Made by a program: the position numbers and the translations under genes
The notes under the pieces: model-generated
What the model was told of the DNA's origin: nothing
The model's input: only the letters and a program-made list of their open reading frames with translations
Database searches by the model: none
Shown: piece by piece, positions 32,408 to 42,060 of the stretch
Numbering within the stretch: position 1 is the stretch's first letter
How the letters are laid out: every line of letters begins with the position of its first letter
Assembly: GCA_017427485.1 (NCBI GenBank)
Contig: JAFRSR010000121.1
Location: 1 to 64,000 of the forward strand
Source: Kiritimatiellia bacterium
Lineage (GTDB): Bacteria > Verrucomicrobiota > Kiritimatiellia > RFP12 > UBA1067
Direction: 5' to 3'
DNA: 64,000 nucleotides

Positions 32408-33979
32408 GTGGAGAAATGCTTCAACATCGCGGGGCCGTGCTTCCCGGACGAGCACTACATGTTGCCGGCGCTTGAAAGGCTGCCGGGGATCATGCGCATC
32501 GTCGAGCAACGTAGCTACTTCGTGTTGCACGCCGCGCGGCAGTCAGGCAAGACGACGGCGCTCTTGGCGCTTGTGAAGGAAATCAATGCGAAGGGCGAGA
32601 TGAACGCCCTCTATTTCACCGTCGAGACCGTCCAGCGGTTCACTGACCCCAGAGACGGAATACCGAAGATCGTGGAGTCGATGCGCAATGCCGTCTTGCG
32701 TCATCCAATCTTCAAGGATCTCGTCCGCGATCCCGATTCGTCCATTCCCGCGCTTCTCCCGCCGCCGCGGGGTCTGGATGTCAAGGCGCTGCTTGCCATG
32801 TTATCCGAACATTCAAAGAAGCCGCTCGCCGTGTTCTTCGACGAGGTGGACTGCCTTTCGGACGACACGCTCGTGACTTTTCTCCGCCAGCTACGTGACG
32901 GCTACATTACGCGGGACACTTCACCTTTCCCCTCGTCGATCGCACTTGTTGGGATGCGCGATATCCGCGACTACAAGGCTCGGATCCGTCCGGACGGCCA
33001 GACGCTCGGCGACGCGAGCCCGTTCAACATCATCAAGCGCGACCTGACGATTCCCAACTTCGGCAGGGATGACGTAGCCCGTCTCTACGCGCAGCATACA
33101 GAGGCGACCGGACAGGTCTTTTGCGACGGGGTTGTGGACAGGGTGTACGAATACACGCGCGGCCAGCCGTGGCTCGTGAACGCCCTTGCCGAGGAGTGCG
33201 TCGAGAATATCCACGCATATCGTTACGACGAGCCTGTTACCGTCGATGACATCGCCACGGCGAAGGAGACGATCATCCGCGCAAGGGGCACGCATGTGGA
33301 CAGCCTCATGGAACGGCTGAAGGAACCGCGCGTGAGACGCATCGTGGAGCCGGTCATTCTCGGCAAGGAACGCGGAATGCCCGTCAATGATGACGACTAT
33401 AGATACGTCCTTGATCTAGGGCTTCTCCGCGAGAACGAGAACCGCGTACTCGTCCCGGGCAATTCGATGTATGCCGAGATCATCCTCCGGTATCTTTCCA
33501 ACGACGAGCAGGTGTATTTCTACTCGAAGTACGAGAAGCCGTTCTGGCTCAAGCCCGACGGCTCGCTCGACATGCCCGCGCTGATGGCGGAGTTCCAGCG
33601 GTTCTGGCGCGAGAACAGCGGGGCGGACCACGAGGTGTACGGCTACAACGAGGCGACGCCGCACCTCGTGCTGATGGGCTACCTCCAGCGCGTCGTGAAC
33701 GGCGGAGGGCGCATCGCCCGCGAGATGGCGCTCGGCTCGAAGCGCCTCGACCTCTGCGTGGAGTTCGGGAAGTTCCGCTACGCCGTGGAGCTCAAGATGA
33801 AGCGCAACTTCTCGCCGACCGAATCGCCCGCGCAGCTCGTCGGCTACCTCGACCACCTCAAGCTTCCCGAAGGCTGGATGGCGATTTTCGACGATGACGC
33901 GTTAAAGTCCTGGGACGAGAAGATCTACACCCGCGACGAGGTGGTAGACGGCAAGACCATCCACTTCATCGGACTGTGA
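32408..33979 (+). CDS. AAA-like ATPase with C-terminal PD-(D/E)XK-type region
   Basis: 523 residues. P-loop AARQSGKTT (42-50, with Ala replacing the usual first Gly), Walker B PLAVFFDEVDCL (about 137-148), GMRDIRDYK, and a winged-helix-like middle (about 250-360). The C-terminal part (about 430-510: KRLDLCVEFGKFRYAVELKMKR) has the D...E-x-K arrangement of PD-(D/E)XK nuclease folds seen in AAA-ATPase/DUF1703-like proteins. Role unknown; relatives are often scattered and sometimes linked to defence or transposition. The GTG at 32408 is chosen because of the promoter; the next ATG (32416) is out of frame. It is next to recD but has its own promoter. Confidence 0.75.
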   Translation: MEKCFNIAGPCFPDEHYMLPALERLPGIMRIVEQRSYFVLHAARQSGKTTALLALVKEINAKGEMNALYFTVETVQRFTDPRDGIPKIVESMRNAVLRHPIFKDLVRDPDSSIPALLPPPRGLDVKALLAMLSEHSKKPLAVFFDEVDCLSDDTLVTFLRQLRDGYITRDTSPFPSSIALVGMRDIRDYKARIRPDGQTLGDASPFNIIKRDLTIPNFGRDDVARLYAQHTEATGQVFCDGVVDRVYEYTRGQPWLVNALAEECVENIHAYRYDEPVTVDDIATAKETIIRARGTHVDSLMERLKEPRVRRIVEPVILGKERGMPVNDDDYRYVLDLGLLRENENRVLVPGNSMYAEIILRYLSNDEQVYFYSKYEKPFWLKPDGSLDMPALMAEFQRFWRENSGADHEVYGYNEATPHLVLMGYLQRVVNGGGRIAREMALGSKRLDLCVEFGKFRYAVELKMKRNFSPTESPAQLVGYLDHLKLPEGWMAIFDDDALKSWDEKIYTRDEVVDGKTIHFIGL

Positions 33980-34021
33980 GGACCTGACGATGGTGCATGA
34001 AATGAATTTTCGGCATCATGG

Positions 34022-34876
34022 TTACTCAATTGATAATGCCGGGGTCTTCTTGACGAAATCTTCGCCAGCTGCGTGGCCGATGTCGTAGATGCGCTGCATG
34101 CGCGCGGGGTCGTGGCAGACGCGCGAGATGTCGAGCGGCTCCTGGGGCGCGATGAGCGCGGCGGCGCCGGCGGCCACGCGCGCGTCGATGTACTCGAGTG
34201 TCTCGTTGTACCAGACGTGGCGCGTGGTGAGCGCCTTGTAGATCGCGGGGTGGCGTCGCAGAAGGGGCTTCAGGAGGCACATGCGCTTCTTGGGGAACTT
34301 GCGGTAGCCGTGCGGACGCGTGGTGATCACGAGGTTCCAGTCGTAGCCCAGGCTCTCGAAGTAGCGGAGCGGGATGCCGTCCGAGAGCCCGCCGTCGAGC
34401 AGTTCGCGTCCGTCAATAGCGACGGGACGCGAGACGATCGGCATGGAGGCCGAGGCTTGGATCCACTTGAATGCGGTCTCGTCGGCCGCGTCGAGCCGTT
34501 TGTAGACGGGCTGGCCCGTGGCGCAGTCCGTGGTGACGACGTGGAACTCCATCAGATTCGCGGCGAAGGCCGCCGCGTCGAACACGTCCAGCTCGAGCGG
34601 CAGCTTGCGGTAGCAGAAATCCGCCCCGAAGAGGTCGCCCGTCGTGAGGAGCGACTTCCACGAGCAGTAGCGCGGATCGCGCGCGAAGCGTTTGTTGTAG
34701 CGGATCACGCGCCCGATCTGCCCGCTCTTGTAGTTGCAGCCGAAGCAGGCGCCGGCTGAGACGCCGACCACGCCGTCGAACGCGACGCCGCGCTCCATGA
34801 GCACGTCGAGCACGCCCGCCGTGAACAGGCCGCGCATCGCGCCGCCTTCCAGGACCAGTCCTCTCTTCGCATGCAC
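34022..34876 (-). CDS. Patatin-like phospholipase
   Basis: 284 residues. Ser-Asp dyad lipid acyl hydrolase: oxyanion loop GLVLEGGAMRGLFTAGVLD at the N terminus, nucleophile elbow GVSAG (FDGVVGVSAGACFGCNY), and catalytic Asp in DGGLSDG. It belongs to the YjjU-like subgroup (KWIQASASMPIVSRPV). Cytoplasmic; no signal peptide. Start GTG at 34876 is preferred: it is 6 nt from a good -10 and directly precedes the first beta-strand; a longer frame to 34981 has no support and would run over the divergent promoter. A relic of a second copy of its 3' end lies at 22.9 kb. The gap 33980-34021 holds nothing. Confidence 0.88.
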   Translation of the reverse strand: MHAKRGLVLEGGAMRGLFTAGVLDVLMERGVAFDGVVGVSAGACFGCNYKSGQIGRVIRYNKRFARDPRYCSWKSLLTTGDLFGADFCYRKLPLELDVFDAAAFAANLMEFHVVTTDCATGQPVYKRLDAADETAFKWIQASASMPIVSRPVAIDGRELLDGGLSDGIPLRYFESLGYDWNLVITTRPHGYRKFPKKRMCLLKPLLRRHPAIYKALTTRHVWYNETLEYIDARVAAGAAALIAPQEPLDISRVCHDPARMQRIYDIGHAAGEDFVKKTPALSIE

Positions 34877-34882
34877 GCCTAT

Positions 34883-34891
34883 AGTGTAGCA
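34883..34891 (-). promoter_or_regulatory. Extended -10 promoter, leaderless start for the patatin gene
   Basis: Minus strand TGC-TACACT with 6 nt to the GTG start. No ribosome site lies between. Confidence 0.6.
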
Positions 34892-34962
34892 AATCCGTCT
34901 TGCCGGGACAACGGGCGCCCATTGGCAATTCTGTGTCCGCACTTGCGCGAACGCAGGGATTT

Positions 34963-34971
34963 TGCTATTCT
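34963..34971 (+). promoter_or_regulatory. Extended -10 promoter of the SGNH gene
   Basis: TGC-TATTCT, 39 nt before the ATG. The leader carries a strong AAGGAGG ribosome site (34995-35001). Confidence 0.6.
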
Positions 34972-35010
34972 GTTGCCACAAACATCGACGGACTAAGGAG
35001 GGAACGACAA

Positions 35011-38000
35011 ATGAGAAAAATCGCGTATGTGGCGGCGATGGGTATCGCCGCGTTGGTGGCAGGCGCGGCGCAGGGCGCGGCGGCGGACAACCCCGTGCTG
35101 CGCATCATGCCGCTCGGCGACTCGATCACGCACGGGTCGCAGTCCGTGCGCGGCAACGGCTACCGCGCGCCGCTCTACGTGGCGCTCACCAACCTCGGCT
35201 ACAACGTGAACTACGTGGGTACGGAGACGGACAACTACGGCAAGGAGGATCCCTTCCTCGCCGACAGCGACCACGAGGGCCACAGCGGCTGGAAGATCGA
35301 GAACGCCTCCAACGGCATCTACGACTTCATCCCGGAGTTCTTCTCCCAGATCGACGACCCGCACGTGATCCTCCTCCACATCGGCACGAACGACACGGGC
35401 GACGGAGAGCCGGCTTTCCGCAGCGAGGCCACCAACCGCCTCGTGCGCCTCCTCGACCGCATCCACGAATGCCAGCCCTCCGCCAAGGTGGTGGTGACCA
35501 CGCTCATGCGGCGCTACACGACGGCCGGCGACTTGACGAACAACTGGAAGTACGCCGCGATCACGAACGTGTTCAACCCCGCCATCCCCGGCATCGTCGC
35601 CGACCAGCAGGCGAAGGGGCAGGCCGCCTACTTCCTCGACATGCACGCCGCCGTGTCGGACTGGGACCAGATCGCCGACACCGTCCATCCCAACGACGTG
35701 GGCTACACGAACATGGCGAACGCCTGGGTGAGCGCCGTCACGACGATCGTCCCCGACCCCGCGAACTTCGCGACGGAGAACGACCTCGCCGTGGTGCAGA
35801 CGACGATGGAGATTGTGGGCGAAGACGCGTTTGCGATCAACTTCACGTTCAACCAGAAGGTCACGGCCGCGACGGCGACCAACGCGGCGAACTGGACCGT
35901 GTCGGGGACGGAAGCCGTGCCGGCCATCACGCTCTCCGCCGACCAGCGCACGGCCACGCTCGCGTTCCCGTCCGGCGAATACTACTCGCCCGTCACGGTG
36001 ACGGCGAAGCAGGGCGGCGTGCGCAACGCGACGGGCGGCAAGACGCTCCACGCCGACGCGACGCTGACGATCCCCGGCGTGTTCCCGCAGGGGGCGTACC
36101 GCTACGTGCCGCCGGAGGAGTTCAACAGCTACCGCCTCGTCTACGACCTCGACATCCCGGCCAAGGGCAACTTCGGGAGGGTTCCCGTGCCCTACACCGT
36201 GGACGACGCGGCGAAGATCGGCGCGTTCAGCCGCGTGGCCTACTACCTGGAGCTGCAGAAGGCGGGTGAACCGATGCAGTACGTGTGGGTGTCGATGGAC
36301 GCGTTTACGAACGACGCCGCGCGCGTAGGCGTGCCGGTGGGCTGGCAGTTCCAGAAGGACGTGACGAACCTGCGCGTGTGGAGCAACGTGCCGAACATCC
36401 GCACGAACGAGACGATCGCCGTCGGCAACATCGAGTTCTGGCCGGTGAGCTTCGAGGGGACTGTCACGCGCGGCCTTGAAGGGGCGCTCGCCGTGTACGA
36501 CATGGACGACAAGCCGACGAGCGGAGAATACGGCTCCATGCAGGTGCACGATACGGCCCGTACCACGAACAGCTGCATCTTTACCTACAACAGGTTCCAG
36601 AAGAACGACGCGACCGAGCTGGGCATCGGGCCGCACTACAACGCGAACAACAAGGGCTGGGACTGGACGCAGACGTACAACGCGGGACAATATTCCCTCC
36701 GCCACTTCCAGGTGTACGTGCTACCGGAAGCGTCCGCCACGGTCGCGCCGGAGATCGTCTCGGCCACGCCGACGTTAACGAGCGACAGGACGGTGGTGGA
36801 CGTGAAGTTCTCGGTGGACGTGCTGCTGGACGGCCTCGACGGGGCGTTCTCCGTCTCGTCCGGCTACGTGACGTCCGTCGAGCGCGATGGAAACGACTTC
36901 TCGCTCGTCCACGTCTACGTGGCGGGCGTGGCGTCGGACAGCTTCAACCTGTCGGTGGACGGCGCGCGCGTGAAGGCGGCGGCGAACGGCGCCACGCCGA
37001 TGGCGGCAGGCGCCACCCTGACGCTCGCGCGTCCGCTTCCGACGGGCGTCGCCGAGCACGTGCCGGCGGAGCTCCGCGCGGGCTACTTGCCGCTCTACTC
37101 CCTGAACGTGCCGGTCACGAAGGGCGTGAACTGGCGCAACCGCGTGCCGTACTACCTGGACGCGACGCGGAGCCTGCCAGACGGCGCCGAGCGCGTGGCG
37201 TACTACTTCGAGCAGGTGAAGAAGGACGGGACGGGGACGAACTTCGTGTGGGTCTCGTTCGACGCCTGGACGGACGACCTCGCCAAGTTCGGCGTGCCGG
37301 CGAACGACAGCATCGGCTTCGGGCAGAAGTGGGTGACGAACCAGGACGTGTTCTCAAACGTGGACGGCGTCGTGAACGGCACGGGGATGGACGGCGGGTT
37401 CCTCGAGTTCTGGCCGCACAACTACGGGGGATCTAACGTCAACCACATCCCTTATGCTTCGGACTCCACCTGCGACTGGGGCGACAGCTTGACGGGCGGC
37501 GCGACCACGTGGCACGCCTGCATGCAGGTGCACAACGTGACGAACCGGCAGACGATCTTCGGCATCAGCAACTTCAACGGCAGCAACACCAGCCAGCCGG
37601 TCGGCGCCGGCATCGGCAACAACACGCAGTACCGGGCCAACAGAAGCGCGACCGGCACGATCAACCCAGACTGGACACAGGCATACGACAACGCCGACAA
37701 CTTCTCCAGCATGAGTCTCCACGTCCTCGTGCGGCCGAAACCGGACGTGCCCGCGCATGTGGCCGCGAACGTGCCCCAGGCGAAGGACTACACGCTCCTC
37801 TACCAGATCGACGTGCCTACGCCGTTCAACAGCCACAACGCGGCGCAGTACGCGGCCGCGCACACGGTCGACAACCGCGCGCGCTACGCCGGCCGGCACG
37901 TCGCGCGCGTGGGCTACTACCTGGAGCTGACGACGACCAACGCGACTCCCACGACGACCTGGTGCTGGGCGGCGTTCGACGGCTTCACGGACGACCTCGC

Positions 38001-39696
38001 CTCCTACTCGTTCGCCACGAACGGCAACATCAAGCGGTTCGTCTCGAACCTCGACGTCGCCTCCAACGTGAGCGGCGTGAAGCAGGGCCGGTACGCGGAC
38101 GGCAACATCGAGTTCTTCTTCTCGTCGTACGGCAAGGGCAACAGCCTCAACATCGGCGCGAACACGGGCCGGTACGACTTCGACGACTTGCCGAGTTCCG
38201 CGACGGCCGCCGGCTACAGCTGCCTGCAGATCCACAACTACAACGAGGCGCAGACGCTGATCTCCATCAGCCGGCTCCGCCACTCCGACGGCAACACGGA
38301 CATCGGCATCGGCAACTACTCGACGGCGGCCAACCAGGACTGGACGCAGACGTACAAGGCCCCCCAGTACGCCGTGCGCCGCCTCTACGTGTTCGTGGCG
38401 TTCGAGACGACGCCGTCCGCGATCTTCCACGCCGTCGCGAGCCTGGACCGGACGAAGGTGAGCGTGGCGTTCGACGAGACCGTGCCGCCGCAGCTGCGCG
38501 ACCCCTCGGCGTGGACGTTCACGTCGGGCAACGCGGCCGTGGCCGACGTCGTTGCGTCCCCGGTCGACCCGCGCGAGGTGGTGCTGACGCTCGCCGCGCC
38601 GCTCGCCGCCTCCGCGAGCTACACGCTCCAGTGCGCCTACACGTCCTGCGGCGAGGCGAAGACGGCGAGCACGTCATTCACGACCGCCGCCGCCGACCCG
38701 CTTCCCGCGTTCCTCACGGCGGAGGCCGTGCCGGAAGCGGGCGACTACACGCTCGTGAACCTGCTGAACATCCCGCACACGACGTTCAGCTACACGTGGA
38801 CGGACGCGCCGTATGCGGTGGACGAGTCGCGCTTCGGAAACATGGCCTTCGACCGCGTGGCCTACTTGCTGCACCTCGTCGGCACAGACGGCTTGGAGCA
38901 ATGGGCGTGGGCGTCGATGGGCGCCTTCACGGACGACCTTTCGAAGATCGGCTTGCCGACGAAGCGCCGCGTCAACGACTTCCAGGAATACGTGACGAAC
39001 CTCTCCGTGCGCGCCTACCGGTCGGACGGTACTCTCCACGTGACGCCGGGCGACTTCCCGGACGGCAACATCGAGTTCTGCTGGCACGACTTCAGTCAGG
39101 CAAATTCCAAGGGGATTCCCAATGCCAACCCAGACGGCAACAACGTCTATGACTGGGGCGACTCGTGGACTTTCACCACCAAGCCGGGCTACGGCTGCCT
39201 GCAGGTACACAACTACCAGCAAAGCCAGGTGATTCTCTCCGTATCCCGTACGGGAGCGTCCGCGGGACCGACGACGTTGCGCTATGCCTCGCTCGGCATC
39301 GGCAACCGCAGCGAGCAGGCGGACGCGGAGAAGGACTGGACGACGGCTGCGAACGGCGCGAGCTTCACGACGAGCGACCTGTACGTGTTTGTGCGCCCGG
39401 CAGTGGCGTCGAAGGGCAGCGGCCCGGCGTTCACGATCCAGCCGCAGCCGGCGGTCGTCGGCATCGGGAAGCCGCACGCGCTCCACGCCTTCGCGCCGGG
39501 CGCGGTGCGCTACCAGTGGTTCAAGGGGACGACGCCGATCGCCGGCGCCACGGGCGCCTGGCTCGACGTGGACACGGGCACGCCGGAGAAGGCCCGGTAT
39601 TCGGTGGTCGCCTATGCGGACGACGCGAACTACACCGCGTCCGAAACGGTCACGGTGCGCGTCGGCGATAAGAGCACGTGCGTCTTCGTGCGTTAG
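35011..39696 (+). CDS. Secreted SGNH/GDSL esterase with four repeated C-terminal modules
   Basis: 1561 residues with a signal peptide (1-24). An SGNH hydrolase domain (about 28-250) of the CE3-like type: block I MPLGDSITHG (Ser), block III HIGTNDTG (Asn), block V DTVHPNDVGY (Asp-His). It likely removes acetyl groups from polysaccharide. Next come Ig-like spacers and four copies of a 215-230-residue module (about 363-574, 680-910, 914-1133, 1244-1465). Each copy has RVAYYLE, V(S/A)xDAFTDD, a GNIEFxx strand, CxQxHN, IGIGN and DWTQTY blocks and ends LYVFVRP. A C-terminal Ig-like domain (1470-1561) ends CVFVR. The modules may bind carbohydrate; I do not recognise a named family. Confidence 0.8.
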   Translation: MRKIAYVAAMGIAALVAGAAQGAAADNPVLRIMPLGDSITHGSQSVRGNGYRAPLYVALTNLGYNVNYVGTETDNYGKEDPFLADSDHEGHSGWKIENASNGIYDFIPEFFSQIDDPHVILLHIGTNDTGDGEPAFRSEATNRLVRLLDRIHECQPSAKVVVTTLMRRYTTAGDLTNNWKYAAITNVFNPAIPGIVADQQAKGQAAYFLDMHAAVSDWDQIADTVHPNDVGYTNMANAWVSAVTTIVPDPANFATENDLAVVQTTMEIVGEDAFAINFTFNQKVTAATATNAANWTVSGTEAVPAITLSADQRTATLAFPSGEYYSPVTVTAKQGGVRNATGGKTLHADATLTIPGVFPQGAYRYVPPEEFNSYRLVYDLDIPAKGNFGRVPVPYTVDDAAKIGAFSRVAYYLELQKAGEPMQYVWVSMDAFTNDAARVGVPVGWQFQKDVTNLRVWSNVPNIRTNETIAVGNIEFWPVSFEGTVTRGLEGALAVYDMDDKPTSGEYGSMQVHDTARTTNSCIFTYNRFQKNDATELGIGPHYNANNKGWDWTQTYNAGQYSLRHFQVYVLPEASATVAPEIVSATPTLTSDRTVVDVKFSVDVLLDGLDGAFSVSSGYVTSVERDGNDFSLVHVYVAGVASDSFNLSVDGARVKAAANGATPMAAGATLTLARPLPTGVAEHVPAELRAGYLPLYSLNVPVTKGVNWRNRVPYYLDATRSLPDGAERVAYYFEQVKKDGTGTNFVWVSFDAWTDDLAKFGVPANDSIGFGQKWVTNQDVFSNVDGVVNGTGMDGGFLEFWPHNYGGSNVNHIPYASDSTCDWGDSLTGGATTWHACMQVHNVTNRQTIFGISNFNGSNTSQPVGAGIGNNTQYRANRSATGTINPDWTQAYDNADNFSSMSLHVLVRPKPDVPAHVAANVPQAKDYTLLYQIDVPTPFNSHNAAQYAAAHTVDNRARYAGRHVARVGYYLELTTTNATPTTTWCWAAFDGFTDDLASYSFATNGNIKRFVSNLDVASNVSGVKQGRYADGNIEFFFSSYGKGNSLNIGANTGRYDFDDLPSSATAAGYSCLQIHNYNEAQTLISISRLRHSDGNTDIGIGNYSTAANQDWTQTYKAPQYAVRRLYVFVAFETTPSAIFHAVASLDRTKVSVAFDETVPPQLRDPSAWTFTSGNAAVADVVASPVDPREVVLTLAAPLAASASYTLQCAYTSCGEAKTASTSFTTAAADPLPAFLTAEAVPEAGDYTLVNLLNIPHTTFSYTWTDAPYAVDESRFGNMAFDRVAYLLHLVGTDGLEQWAWASMGAFTDDLSKIGLPTKRRVNDFQEYVTNLSVRAYRSDGTLHVTPGDFPDGNIEFCWHDFSQANSKGIPNANPDGNNVYDWGDSWTFTTKPGYGCLQVHNYQQSQVILSVSRTGASAGPTTLRYASLGIGNRSEQADAEKDWTTAANGASFTTSDLYVFVRPAVASKGSGPAFTIQPQPAVVGIGKPHALHAFAPGAVRYQWFKGTTPIAGATGAWLDVDTGTPEKARYSVVAYADDANYTASETVTVRVGDKSTCVFVR

Positions 39697-39733
39697 GAAC
39701 TGTCAAGGAAATAACCGATAAGGGAAAAATGTC

Positions 39734-40921
39734 ATGAAAAAGAGTCTGGCTCTCCTGCCGATACTGGCGGGGTTCTTCGTGATGGGGTTCAGCGACATCA
39801 TCGGCACGGTGATGAACCAGGTGAAGGCGGAATGCGCGCTTTCCGACGTCACGGCGGGATTCCTGCCGTCGATGATCTTCATCTGGTTCTTCCTCATCTC
39901 GATCCCCACGGGCGTGCTCTGCGGGAAGATCGGGCGGAAGAACACCGTTCTCGTCTCGCTCGGCGTCACCGTGTTCGCGATGCTCCTGCCGCTCGCGGCG
40001 AACGCGGAACGGTTCTGGATCTACTTCATCGCCTTTGCGTTGCTCGGCATCGGCAACACGATCATCCAGGCGGCGCTTCCCGCGCTCATGAGCAACGTGG
40101 TCGCGCCCGACCAGCTGACGAGCCGCATCTCGCTCGGACAGTTCGTCAAGGCCGTCTGCGCGGCGCTCACGCCCGTGTTCGTCTACCTTACGGCCACGGC
40201 GCTCGGCAACTGGAAGCTGCTCTTCCCGCTGTATGGCGCGCTCACGGTCGTCGCCGCGCTCTGGCTGTGGTTCTCGTCCATCCCCGATGAACGGGAAGAG
40301 ACGCGCTCCGGCGCGTCCGCCACAACCACTTTCGGCAGTTGCCTCGCCATGCTGAAGCATCCCTACGTGCTCGCGATGACGGTGGGCATCCTCTTCTCGG
40401 TTGGAGCGGACGTGGGCTTCGCGGTGGCGATCCCCGAGTACCTCAAGAACGTCTACAAGGTCGATCTCAACAAGGCGGGGATGGGACCGACGGTCTACTT
40501 CGTGGCGAAGACGCTCGCGGCGATCGGCGGGGCGGCGCTTTTCGCGAAGGTGTCGGCGGCGAAATGCTTCCCGTGGTGCATGGGGCTCGGCATCCTCGCG
40601 ACGGCGGGCATCTTCTTCGCGGGCACGCCGTTCGTGTTCCTCGCGTGCGTGTTCGTGGCGGCGCTCGCCACGGCGAACAGCTTCGGCATGTGCATGGGCC
40701 TCGCGCTCGACAAGGTGCCGGAGAAGGCGAACGAGATCACGTCGCTGATGGTGATGGCGATCGTGGGCGGCGGCATCGTGACGCCCGTCCTCGGCTTCAT
40801 GCAGAAATCCGCGGGGGCGATCGGCGTCGTGTGCGTCCTGCTCGCCTGCCTCGCCTATCTTTTCGCGCTCGGCCTCTTCGCCGGACGTTCATCTGCCAAG
40901 AAGCAGGTGGCCCAGAAATGA
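39734..40921 (+). CDS. MFS transporter (FucP-like sugar permease group)
   Basis: 395 residues with 11-12 predicted membrane helices. Visible: helix 1 LLPILAGFFVMGFSDIIGTVM, the loop 2-3 motif GKIGRKNTVLVSLG, helix 4 region LLGIGNTIIQAALPALMSN, and the C-terminal half from YVLAMTVGILFSVGADVGFAVAIPEYL. The layout resembles the FucP/glucose-galactose branch, so a sugar released by the neighbouring hydrolases is a reasonable cargo. Start at ATG 39734 after a weak AAGGGA site; the 37-nt gap to the SGNH gene suggests co-transcription. Confidence 0.8.
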   Translation: MKKSLALLPILAGFFVMGFSDIIGTVMNQVKAECALSDVTAGFLPSMIFIWFFLISIPTGVLCGKIGRKNTVLVSLGVTVFAMLLPLAANAERFWIYFIAFALLGIGNTIIQAALPALMSNVVAPDQLTSRISLGQFVKAVCAALTPVFVYLTATALGNWKLLFPLYGALTVVAALWLWFSSIPDEREETRSGASATTTFGSCLAMLKHPYVLAMTVGILFSVGADVGFAVAIPEYLKNVYKVDLNKAGMGPTVYFVAKTLAAIGGAALFAKVSAAKCFPWCMGLGILATAGIFFAGTPFVFLACVFVAALATANSFGMCMGLALDKVPEKANEITSLMVMAIVGGGIVTPVLGFMQKSAGAIGVVCVLLACLAYLFALGLFAGRSSAKKQVAQK

Positions 40922-40986
40922 CGACACCGTGCCTGTCACCGCGGCGAGCGCTTCCGGCGGTCATACGCCGGAACAGGAGGAATGCG

Positions 40987-42060
40987 ATGAGGATGTGCAA
41001 ATGCGTATGGGCGCTGGTGGCCGTTGCCCTGTCGGGCGCGGCCCTTTCGGCTCAGCCGGAATGGAAGCCGGTGGGCGAGCTGCAGGTCGCCTCGATGAAG
41101 GTGATGGCGCCGCAGATTGCGGAACTGGGCCGCCAGGCCAATTTCACGCTGCTCCCGATGCTCGTGCGGCAGTGGCTCGCCGCGACGGAGCCCGGTATCG
41201 CCTTCGGCGCGCCGATGGAGACCGCGGACTGGGGCATGAAGTTGTTCATGCGGGAAAATGTGCTCGCGGCCGTGACGGTGTGGCCGGTTGCGAAACCGCC
41301 CGCCGCCGACAAGCCCCTCCCCAAGGACACCGTCCTTACAAAGGACGGCAAGTGGGCGTGCATGTGCGAGGACGTTTCGCTCGCTCAGGAAGTCGCCGAG
41401 AAGGACGTTTCGTTCCGAAAGCCCCTGAAGAAGGGACTCGTGAGCCTGACGCTTGACGGACGGGTTCTCCTTGACCGCGCGGAGGATATCCTTCGCGAAG
41501 CCGTTCAGAATGCCGAGGCGGGCGAGCAGAAGAACGGACACGGGCAGAAGAACGAACAGAAGTCTCAGGAGGACGCCGGCATCGCCGCCGTTGGTTCCTT
41601 CGCGAAGGATCTGGAATCGTTCGGGGCCGTCGTGGGCGTGTCGAAGAGGGGGCTTGACCTGCGTTTCCGCGCCGTCCCCCGCGCGGGCAGCGCCCTCGCG
41701 GGCGCATCCCGTTCGCTGCCGGAGGATTTCCTGAAGCTCGCGAAGGGGGAAGGTGTTGAGATAAGGTCGTTTGTGGGTTCGCCGTCGGCCGTGAAGGACG
41801 TCGCTGACTGGAAGGAACTCATGTCGGTCCTGCCGGAATGCAAGGAGGCGAAGGAGCCGCTGTTCGCGTTCACCATGCCGCTCGTCGGGGCGTTTCCGGC
41901 CAAGGCTTCCGCGTCCTCAACCACCTCCGCCACGCCCGCTTCGGCGTGGGTGTTCGCCTGGCGCGACGGCAAGGACTACCGGGTCATTTTCCGCATCCCC
42001 TCCGCCGAGCTTGCCAAGGCGATGATGGAAATCGTCCGGTTGCCGGGGGAGGCGACGTGA
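40987..42060 (+). CDS. Secreted protein of unknown function
   Basis: 357 residues. Signal peptide MRMCKCVWALVAVALSGAALSA. The mature part is mixed alpha/beta with no recognised motif and a low-complexity Gln/Lys/Glu stretch (NGHGQKNEQKSQED, about 178-192). Strong AGGAGG at 40975-40980, 6 nt before the ATG. Its stop overlaps the GTG of the protease gene (GTGA), so the two are coupled; it could be a partner or substrate of that protease. Confidence 0.7.
   Translation: MRMCKCVWALVAVALSGAALSAQPEWKPVGELQVASMKVMAPQIAELGRQANFTLLPMLVRQWLAATEPGIAFGAPMETADWGMKLFMRENVLAAVTVWPVAKPPAADKPLPKDTVLTKDGKWACMCEDVSLAQEVAEKDVSFRKPLKKGLVSLTLDGRVLLDRAEDILREAVQNAEAGEQKNGHGQKNEQKSQEDAGIAAVGSFAKDLESFGAVVGVSKRGLDLRFRAVPRAGSALAGASRSLPEDFLKLAKGEGVEIRSFVGSPSAVKDVADWKELMSVLPECKEAKEPLFAFTMPLVGAFPAKASASSTTSATPASAWVFAWRDGKDYRVIFRIPSAELAKAMMEIVRLPGEAT

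Noticed and set aside
35703-36705. Minus-strand frames opposite the SGNH gene
   Set aside because: Shadow frames without start signals or motifs; the plus strand has catalytic blocks and repeated modules.
40339-40986. N-terminal extension of the unknown secreted protein into the MFS gene
   Set aside because: It overlaps the transporter in another frame; AGGAGG and a clean signal peptide fix the start at 40987.
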